Source: Flammulina velutipes
Lineage: Eukaryota; Basidiomycota; Agaricomycetes; Agaricales; Physalacriaceae
DNA: 64,000 nucleotides
Direction: 5' to 3'
Assembly (NCBI GenBank): GCA_011800155.1
Contig: CM022370.1
Span: 2,852,001-2,916,000 of the forward strand
A program made the position numbers and the translations under genes. Under the pieces are notes generated by a model that worked only from the letters and a program-made list of their open reading frames with translations, was not told the DNA's origin and ran no database searches. Below are positions 57,056 to 64,000 of the stretch, piece by piece (the stretch's first letter is position 1; every line of letters begins with the position of its first letter).

Positions 57056-58519
57056 ATGGGTAACGCGCCTTCCAATGCATCTGAACGGGACACCCGACGG
57101 TCTACAAGTCCTTGGAACATGGAGAACACACGGCTGTCCTCGTCGCCTACGCCAGGACCAGGACGGCCACACCATTCCATGAAACACAAGAAAAGGTCTC
57201 TGGATTTGCCAGATATCAGCATCGGTGTCGAGCCTGTACCGATCCCAAACCGTAACGACCGTCCCCGAGCCCGCAGACAAACATCTGGTGAAGTATGGAG
57301 TCGCCAGGCGAGCACGATCAGCACCCAATGGCAGACCCAAAGCTATGCCCAGCTCCAGGTTCCTCCCCCATCCATTAACAACAATTCAACGTTCAACGAT
57401 GTTGGCGTAGAAGACGGCAGGCGGTCCCCCAATTCATACCAGCGCCAGGTCGTTCGCAGTACCCTCCCCATCCCACTTGCTGTACTAGAAATCGATACTA
57501 CCCCCGATCCGTCCAACGATGTTATCGAGACACCCATCGTCTGGAACGGCACCGGTGAAACCGTCCTCATTTCCCACACCGTAGACGACGCCGACGTCCA
57601 GGTTCCCTTGAAGCGTGACGGCGAACGCTGGATCGTTAAACTGCCTCTGACCCGCGGAACCCATCATCTCTTATTCGTTGTCGACGGCGCCTTCCGCGTC
57701 GCGAACGACATGCCCAAGACGGTCAACAGCCAGGGTACACTGACCAACTATGTCAGTGTGGGCTTGAGTAGCCTTCCGCCTGCTGCCCCGGACGGTGCGC
57801 CACCTTCTACACCCATCCCACGTTCGCACAGCTTCTGGAGTTCGTCCTCTGCCGGCGCGACCTCTAGCACCCCAGCGGCTTTGGTCCAGGCATCAGAGTG
57901 GACGAACGTTATCCCCGGGGAGCTGAGCGAGGCAGCAGCGGAGGAAGAAGCCTTTATAACGGCCTTCAACGCCAGCACTCCGATTAACAACAGTCGAAAA
58001 CAGGTGGTGAACGGCTTTAAACCGATGCCACCTAGTCCCGACCACCCTCCTGCGCCGACCCTTCCCCGCCACCTAGAGAAGCAAATTCTAAACTCTGGCG
58101 CTTCGTCCAGCAGTGCGAGCAACAAGGAGAAACGACGGGGTAGAAATAGCCATGGACACGGACATGGCCACCGTCTGGATCCAGTTAGCCCCCCACTGCA
58201 TGACCGGAATGCGCAGACACCGCGCATTCTGCCTGTGACGACGGCCAGTGGGACGGACCTCAGTTCCTTTGGAGGAGTGGGAGGCCTAACAGCTGCTGCG
58301 CCCGCTCTCATATTGTCGTCAGAGGGAGGGACGCGTTCGCTGCCCGCTGTAGACGACGATGCTGTCGTTGGGGACGACGGCAGCGTCCTGCCCGTGCCAA
58401 GCCACGTCGTTCTCAACCATCTGAGCACGAGCAGCATACGGAACGGTGTGTTGGCGGTAGCGAACACTGTGCGGTACAAAAACAAGTTTATGACGACTAT
58501 TTACTACAAGCCCACATAG
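57056..58519 (+). CDS. AMPK/Snf1 complex beta subunit (Sip2/Gal83-type)
   Basis: Intronless 487-residue frame from ATG 57056. MGNAPSN is an N-myristoylation signal, as in beta subunits. Residues about 1-155 are disordered. Residues about 158-240 form a CBM48/AMPK glycogen-binding-type domain: 'IVWNGTGETVLISH', 'WIVKLPLTRGTHHLLFVVDG', 'DMPKTVNSQGTLTNYVSV'. The middle is Ser/Pro-rich with an 'EWTNVIPGEL' block. The last 90 residues are the AMPKBI/ASC domain: 'LPRHLEKQILNS', 'VPSHVVLNHLSTSSIRNGVL' and 'VRYKNKFMTTIYYKPT', which holds the Snf1 and Snf4 subunits together. Role: scaffold and localiser of the energy-sensing kinase. The CBM lacks the Trp usual after the first strand. Confidence 0.93.
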   Translation: MGNAPSNASERDTRRSTSPWNMENTRLSSSPTPGPGRPHHSMKHKKRSLDLPDISIGVEPVPIPNRNDRPRARRQTSGEVWSRQASTISTQWQTQSYAQLQVPPPSINNNSTFNDVGVEDGRRSPNSYQRQVVRSTLPIPLAVLEIDTTPDPSNDVIETPIVWNGTGETVLISHTVDDADVQVPLKRDGERWIVKLPLTRGTHHLLFVVDGAFRVANDMPKTVNSQGTLTNYVSVGLSSLPPAAPDGAPPSTPIPRSHSFWSSSSAGATSSTPAALVQASEWTNVIPGELSEAAAEEEAFITAFNASTPINNSRKQVVNGFKPMPPSPDHPPAPTLPRHLEKQILNSGASSSSASNKEKRRGRNSHGHGHGHRLDPVSPPLHDRNAQTPRILPVTTASGTDLSSFGGVGGLTAAAPALILSSEGGTRSLPAVDDDAVVGDDGSVLPVPSHVVLNHLSTSSIRNGVLAVANTVRYKNKFMTTIYYKPT

Positions 58520-59060
58520 ATTTTGGATTGTTGCGAGAGTTATTAGTGTATGTTTAGTGTGAAATGGAAATGACTGTTTGTTGTAGGCGTAATATGTCAA
58601 AAGGACAACGTGGAATGCAGGGTGAAGGCCGAGGCGGATTTGTGGCGGGAGAACAACAAGAGCGCGGCCGAATCGAGAAGAAGGTGCATCAGTCCGCCAC
58701 GTGCCTTTTTATCGACTTGCGACTTGCTTCCACCGTCCGCTTCCAAAGGATCTGTTCTCTCTTTCCGACTTCCACCAGCGGCCAGCTCGTCGTCGTCCAC
58801 GCTGCCCAGCTACTCTGGATGCCGTCTCGAACGTCGTCAACGGCCAAACTGTCCATTGATCTATGATCTGGTCGTTCAAACGACCTCTGCATCCACCACA
58901 ATCACTCCAGCCGCCGTCGTTGTACACAGCGAGCTCGTCGCGACACTTATCCACGTCCTAAGACACCCAGTACACATCTACACATCGACCAGTCTCGGAA
59001 CACAATGTGCGTATACGCGCCAGATTTTGACATCCATTCACATCTTTTCTCTAGTTATCC
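58520..59060 (+). promoter_or_regulatory. Promoter and leader of the next gene
   Basis: About 540 bp with CCGCCACGTGCC (E-box CACGTG at 58698-58703) and long pyrimidine-rich tracts. A plus-strand open frame (58610-59356) overlaps the true gene in another frame and is not supported. Confidence 0.4.
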
Positions 59061-61909
59061 ATGGGAGACCACTATCGTCGCCCCTCGCTTTCAGCCGTAA
59101 CGCCCAATGCGAGCTTACCGCCACCGCCAAACTCTTCGCCAGCCTCATTCAAACCATATTCACACACAACAGATCTATACACCGTCAACTCCCTCAGCTC
59201 TTTCTCTTTCGGAAATGTCCAGTCGAGCGGATCGTCGTCCACAGCCCCCATCAGCCCTCTCGACAACGACGCCGACGACGAGGACGATGCACTCGGTCCA
59301 TTCGACGTCACTCCCCGCCCTTCCGTAGTCGACACCGCCAACCCAGCCAACAATAATCGTATACGTGCCCGCCGTAGTCATTCATCGCAGAACTCCCCGG
59401 GTTTGTCCTCTCGCAGAAAACGCTCTTCAGACACCGCGTCCCATCATACCTTCGGTACCTCTTCTGCATCGGCCTCGGTAGCCTCGTTCTCCGCGTCTGA
59501 TGGCGTCGAGTTCGACGATGACATGTATTATTCCGACGAGGAGCGGATAGAGATCAGTTCTGTCAGGTATGATGGAAGCACGATTGACGTCCAAGAACGT
59601 TATCCCCACGCACAAACTCCCGCCACTAGTTTCGCTAGCGGCTTCGGAGAACGGAGGGTCAGTCTACCTATCGCTGTTCCGGACAGGGATAGAGAGGGCA
59701 GCATATTGACGCTACGCAGACCAAGCAAGAGTCTTGATCAAGACAGTCCGCTCTCCCCAGCTCCCGTCGACCGGAATGAGCCAACATCTGTTCCCGAAAG
59801 CGACGGGGATTGGAAGAGTCTGCGCGCTCGCAAGAGCAAGTCCAAAGACTCTCATCCGATGACTGCCCCGCCAGTCAAAGTCATTAGTCCGTCGCCGTCT
59901 CATCAGGATTTCGATCCGGATTGGAGTGCAATAGGACGTGGGATAACCTCCTTCGATCAACCCATGTTTGCCGAAACCTCCGAATCGAGGCGAGGTTCAT
60001 CCAATTCCATATTCCCCTGGGCCCGACGTCCAAGTACTGCCACCACCGCTAGTCTCTTTTCAAACGATGACCCATTCTTTCGCGCCGTGGGGAGCCTTTG
60101 GGCTCCCGATTACCGTGACCAACGTCGCGCTTGGACTTTCCGGCGCGAGCGGCCTGACGGTCCAGCGCTCTCGCCGACATCGACTACGTCAAAGAAAGGC
60201 CGCGGCAGTATAGGCGATACCTCCAAATTCGGTATATCTTCTATGACTAGTGCATCTCAGCGAGATCGGGAGAAGGAGAAGGATTCATGGCGGAGTCCTG
60301 CGAACTGGAAGGGCATGCCTGTCGGATCACAAGAAGTTTGGATCAATGAACTAGTAGGTCGGTTCAAGGTCGACCGAAGGGCTATCGTCAAACAGGAAGA
60401 CAGTAAGGCGACCGTTTTACTCTCTTGTTTTTTACTCATCTTATTTTGTCTTTAGAACCCGATGCTGCAGGCAAGGGACCTATTCAGAGGCTTGTTGTCG
60501 AACATTTCCGCGATGCCTTCACAAAAGGGAACATCAAACACGACGACCCTAGTGTTATGGTTCACAAGCATTCCAAGACTGTCGCCTTCTCTATCTCTCG
60601 ATTCTACAAACTTCCAAAGGGCAAGAACGCCCCAGGACGACGAACCATGTCCGTCAATATGATTCTTCTTGCACCACGAAAAGTACAAGAGGCCTACACG
60701 AGTACCACAACCACTAGAAAACTGGAGAGTCATGGCCTATTGGAAGATGATCGACATAGACGCCGCGAGCGTGGTCATTCAAACGCGCGGAAGAGAAAAC
60801 CTTTTGACCCCCAGTCTAGTGAAGGCAGCGTGGCGTCAACCTCTTCTAGCAGCCAACCGACGACGAGCTCCGGCTCTGGGTTTGGACCGCGACGGACTCG
60901 GCGCAATTCTTGGGATTCTGACGAAGAAGCGCCTCCGCCACGTACACCCCATTCCGAAGCGTATGGCACCGTTGACGCCAGCCAACTCGAACTGATGAGG
61001 CATAATCAACCGCACGGACCAGACGATTCAACTGGATTCCTAACGCGTTTCTTCCGGTCCAAACGTTCAGACCCGCATGCACAACGGATCGTTGTCTACG
61101 ACCCGGCTTGGGTGACGCTCGAACCTCGAAACAAGCAAGAGCAGACTCAACGGGTCGTAGAGAACCTGAACCACAGTTTCCAGGAAGTGGGCCTGCTGCA
61201 GGTGAACAAACCTCGGAACGGGAAAACGAAGGACAAGACGAAACGCAAGGAGGGGAAGGAGCCGGAGGGCTGGCAGGAGATCTTCAAGGAAATTCCTGAA
61301 GACGTGTTGTACATGCTCCTACCGCTTTGGCCCAGCGATACCGATCCATTGACGACCGCGACGGAGGAAGCGCCTTTGAGGCCGCCGATAGATAAGCAGT
61401 ATCTGCTTGTCTGCTACAAGGCAAGCGAGCTACCGGCGTCATCGCCGACGTTACCGAAACGAATGAGTCCGACGAGCTCCAGCGATACGAAGGAAAAGGA
61501 CGACAAGAATATCCTTTTACCTGCCTTCAACATTACTGGTCGGTTGGTGTCACACAAGGATATCCAGGGATCTGGGATGCGGGTGTCGGAGGGCTTGACG
61601 GTGAATGGATCTCTTGTGGATGCGTACGAGAAGATGCCGTTCGTGGAGTCTACGACGACTGTGATGATTGGGATATGCCGAGGTCGGGAGGCGGGGGTTG
61701 AGTTCATACCGGAGGGGCTCGTTGAGCTGGGGTTGTGCAAGACGTATAATGCGTACCCACCAGGGACGATTGCTGAGGAGGCGGAGGCGGAGGGGAAGCC
61801 GCGGCCTGTGGTGGAGCTCACGCCGATTGGGAGGGCGGTGGTTGAGATGGCGTGGGTTGGCGGGCTGGCTGTGACGAGTTTTGGATCTACGCCGGCGAGC
61901 AAAGCATGA
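59061..61909 (+). CDS. Conserved basidiomycete protein of unknown function
   Basis: Two exons (59061-60402 and 60456-61909; 53-bp intron) give about 931 residues. The N-terminal 400 or so residues are disordered: Ser/Pro-rich, with an acidic patch (DNDADDEDDALG) and many SP/RRxS-type sites. The best conserved-looking block spans the intron: 'SQEVWINELVGRFKVDRRAI', 'KPDAAGKGPIQRLVVEHFRD', 'DDPSVMVHKHSKTVAFSISR' and 'KGKNAPGRRTMSVNMILLAP'. A linker rich in Ser follows. The C-terminal 300 residues are mixed alpha/beta: 'RIVVYDPAWVTLEPRNKQEQ', 'WQEIFKEIPEDVLYMLLPLW', 'KQYLLVCYKASELP', 'NITGRLVSHKDIQGSGMRVS' and 'TTTVMIGICRGREAGVEFIP'. I recognise these blocks as typical of a conserved mushroom hypothetical protein but know no function. 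Confidence 0.85.
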
Positions 61910-62116
61910 TAGTTCCTATTATTTTATTTTATTTCGTTCATTGCTACCTACATATGTTGTGAAGCTTGGTGTTTGGATTTGGTGGAAGAATTCATCATTC
62001 GGTTTTCGTGTACGTTTTTTCGGGGAGGGAAAAGGAGGCTTTAAGGAGCTTCAAATTCCGGGCCGGATCTGCCGATACCTGCTTTCCATCCACCACTACT
62101 GGTGCCACTTCCAAAC

Positions 62117-63750
62117 ATGAGACCTGTTGGGTATGTCACCAACCCATACTTCGATGTAAGACCAGTATAGACACACTACGCTACTCAACTGATAGACATT
62201 CCCTCCAAGACGCCTCCAGAGCCTGGCATCTTGACGCGCACTTTCCCCAACATGGAACAATCCTTTCGATATCTCGAGAAGTTATTGGAGAAATACCCAG
62301 GGAATCCTTATATTCTACTACGTTTCGCTTCAATATACGAGGGTGTAGACCCGGGCACGGCTCTGTTCCATAAGCAAGAGGTAGGTGTTGAATGTCCTAG
62401 TATAGTGCTAACTCAGATATCAGTGCCCGTAGGCTTTGGCCCAACTTGCTGCCCTAGATCTCGAAGACGAGGCGCTAGAGTCTCACATCACTGAGGTCGA
62501 GGCGAGTATCGATGAGAACGCACGCGCAAACCACCATATCTCAGAGATGTCGGGGCCAGGTCGGCTTTGTCCTCATTCGATGTAAATGTTGCTGATGATA
62601 TCCCATAACAAATAGGTCGAATCATTCAAATATGGAAACGCACTGAGGAACATACATTTCCTCAGACTAAAGATATTATTGATCATCCGTCTGGCCATGG
62701 GCAAGTCCAAACTCGGTGGCGTGACCTCTTTCCCCATGGTTCCCGACTATTCACAAGCTATCTCTGCTCTCTTGCTATCGAGACGAATCATATTGAGAGC
62801 ACGTTCTTGATGACGGTCAACGTCAGTGTACTCAAGGCGCAAAACTGTCGCGATTGCTGATCTGAGTACAGGCTACCCAAGATTTAATTCGTCGAGGAAT
62901 TGCTGAGGGTGTTGTTAATACGCAGCTGCGAAGCAAGATTCATGATCCTCAATCTATCAAATCCATTCTGAATGACACATTGGCTGTGTGCTCTCCCCCT
63001 TTGGAATCATTCACCCGCTCATCAAGTGTAGGCGTACACATACTTGCAAGGCATGGTCGGCGACCCGGATAAGCTGACGCCGGAAGCTATCTGCGAGATC
63101 CACCGCCGTGTCATGGATAACGCCCGATTCCAAGGGAAATTTATCCCCGCTGGATTTACTCGTAGCGTAACGAGGAGCACAGTCTATGTACAGACCAAAG
63201 TACCAGGGACTGACGAAACTGGCGTTGCCCTGTGTTGCCCGCCATGGAATGTCGATGATCAGTTATACATCATCTGTCAACAAGTCCGAGTATGTGTTCG
63301 ACTTCCTCGAAAGTCCTTCTGAAATTGTGGCTTACTGTATCTGGTTAGAAAATTCTGGCTGCGGACTCGGAGAGTGAGAATCCATTCGCGACGGCGAGTT
63401 GGCTCCATTTAATGCTGGCAACATGCCATCCTTTCAATGTAAGGAAGGCATTCTCACTCAATTGCATGCGGCTAATGCGAGAGCAGGACGGAAATGGTCG
63501 TGTAACGCGTCTCGTGGCATCCATACCTCTCCTCCGACGTGGGTATCCTCCGATTTCCATACCACTTCATCTGCGGAATACATATTTCGACAGCATTTAT
63601 AGTGTGAGTTGGACTCTGAATAAGATTGTTACCTGCTTAACTTGATCTTTCAAGGCATACAATGGCGATCACCGCCCTCTCATGGAATGCATTCTGGATG
63701 GGATGAAGTGGACTATTAGCAACGTAATAGATGTTACTAGTAATGGTTGA
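62117..63750 (+). CDS. Fic-domain AMPylator-like protein (FICD-type)
   Basis: ATG at 62117 (MRPVGYVTNPYFD), about nine small exons, around 400 residues, stop at 63748-63750. An N-terminal TPR-like helical stretch ('SFRYLEKLLEKYPGNPYILL') is followed by 'SLAIETNHIESTF', which resembles the autoinhibitory helix motif (S/T)xxxE(G/N) of class II Fic proteins; the sixth residue here is Thr. Then come 'YLQGMVGDPDKLTPEAICEI', 'HRRVMDNARFQGKFIPAGF' and 'NPFATASWLHLMLATCHPFN'. The active-site motif HPFN-DGNGRVTR is complete but is split by a 48-bp intron (63439-63486). Then 'SIPLLRRGYPPISIPLHLRN' and a short tail. Fic enzymes transfer AMP from ATP to protein side chains. No membrane segment seen, so unlike animal FICD it may not be an ER protein. 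Confidence 0.85.
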
Positions 63751-64000
63751 GATGATAACATCAACCGATTCCGGAAGTCTTTGAATCGAGCATTTCACCA
63801 TGGGTATGATCTACGCGAGCGATGGGAAGAAAGAAGAGATACTCCGGACGCGAATGTGTTCGTCATGCGGAAGCGGGTATATATACAGTATTCCGCAATG
63901 TACTTGAAGGAAGAGTAATACAAAATCAAAATTTGAAGGGTATCGAGCGCATCCCCATGCGCCACACGTATGGAAATGGCTTAGCCATGTCTACCGAGAC
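63751..64000. other. Right-edge intergenic sequence
   Basis: 250 bp after the Fic gene with GCGCCACA at 63959-63966. No gene seen. Confidence 0.4.

Larger units (their letters stand above)
50275..57058. repeat. Right tandem array: three RTF2-tail / family X / AMPK-beta-head units
   Basis: Unit 1: RTF2 from 50275, gene E, then a copy of the AMPK beta 5' flank up to its ATG (about 52581-52756). Unit 2: RTF2 fragment from 52771, gene F, flank copy (54903-54985). Unit 3: RTF2 fragment from about 55010, gene G, genuine flank and start of AMPK beta (56882-57058). Shared blocks also follow each RTF2 piece (CTGTATCAATGCACCTCGTTT-type) and precede each family X gene. Confidence 0.8.

Noticed and set aside
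58610..59356. 248-codon plus-strand frame rich in Ser, Pro, His
   Set aside because: Overlaps the start of the 59061 gene in another frame; composition is that of a translated pyrimidine-rich leader.

Overview
This window is nuclear DNA of a filamentous basidiomycete, most likely an Agaricomycete (mushroom-forming fungus). Genes are dense and on both strands. Most are cut by short introns of about 48-62 bp with GT...AG ends. The gene content is typical of that group: a DUF6593-type protein, GPI-anchored secreted enzymes, a CON-13-like pair, F-box/LRR proteins and a eukaryotic Fic protein, next to conserved eukaryotic housekeeping genes. No tRNA, rRNA, CRISPR array or autonomous transposon was seen.

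Layout. 1-4.5 kb: a possible 3' end of a membrane protein, a small single-span membrane protein (-), a DUF6593-like protein (+) and a GPI-anchored alpha/beta hydrolase (-). 4.97-13.2 kb: UTP20, a large HEAT-repeat factor of the small-subunit processome (+). 13.5-16.0 kb: a coiled-coil protein (+). 16.2-22.2 kb: a tandem array of four NmrA/EasG-like NAD(P)-binding oxidoreductases (-), with a likely 700-bp MITE in the third spacer. 22.8-29.0 kb: conserved genes on the plus strand, namely an OsmC/Ohr peroxidase, a SAP-domain protein, ribosomal protein eL19 and transaldolase. 29.2-36.2 kb: three tandem units, each with a gene for a small secreted protein (called family X here) and a decayed gene relic (-). 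36.5-39.3 kb: two CON-13-like secreted, zincin-like proteins (+). 39.6-41.2 kb: a galactonate-dehydratase-like enolase-superfamily enzyme (+). 41.6-42.6 kb: a fourth family X gene. 42.7-45.2 kb: an inverted F-box gene fragment and an intact F-box/LRR gene. 45.6-50.0 kb: RSE1/SF3B3 (-). 50.0-57.1 kb: RTF2, then a tandem triplication carrying three more family X genes separated by broken pieces of RTF2 and of the next gene's 5' flank. 57.1-63.8 kb: AMPK beta subunit, a conserved protein of unknown function and a Fic-domain AMPylator (+).

The housekeeping blocks (UTP20 and eL19 in ribosome biogenesis and translation; RSE1 in splicing; RTF2 at the replisome; AMPK beta in energy signalling; transaldolase and Ohr in redox and carbon metabolism) surround a fast-changing accessory core from 29 to 57 kb. 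The most striking content of that core is family X: seven paralogues of about 200 residues, with a signal peptide, almost no cysteine, a shared intron pattern and a domain I do not recognise. Tandem duplications have amplified it twice, on opposite strands. In the right-hand array the junctions can be read directly and show that the duplicated block ran from inside RTF2 to the start codon of the AMPK beta gene.
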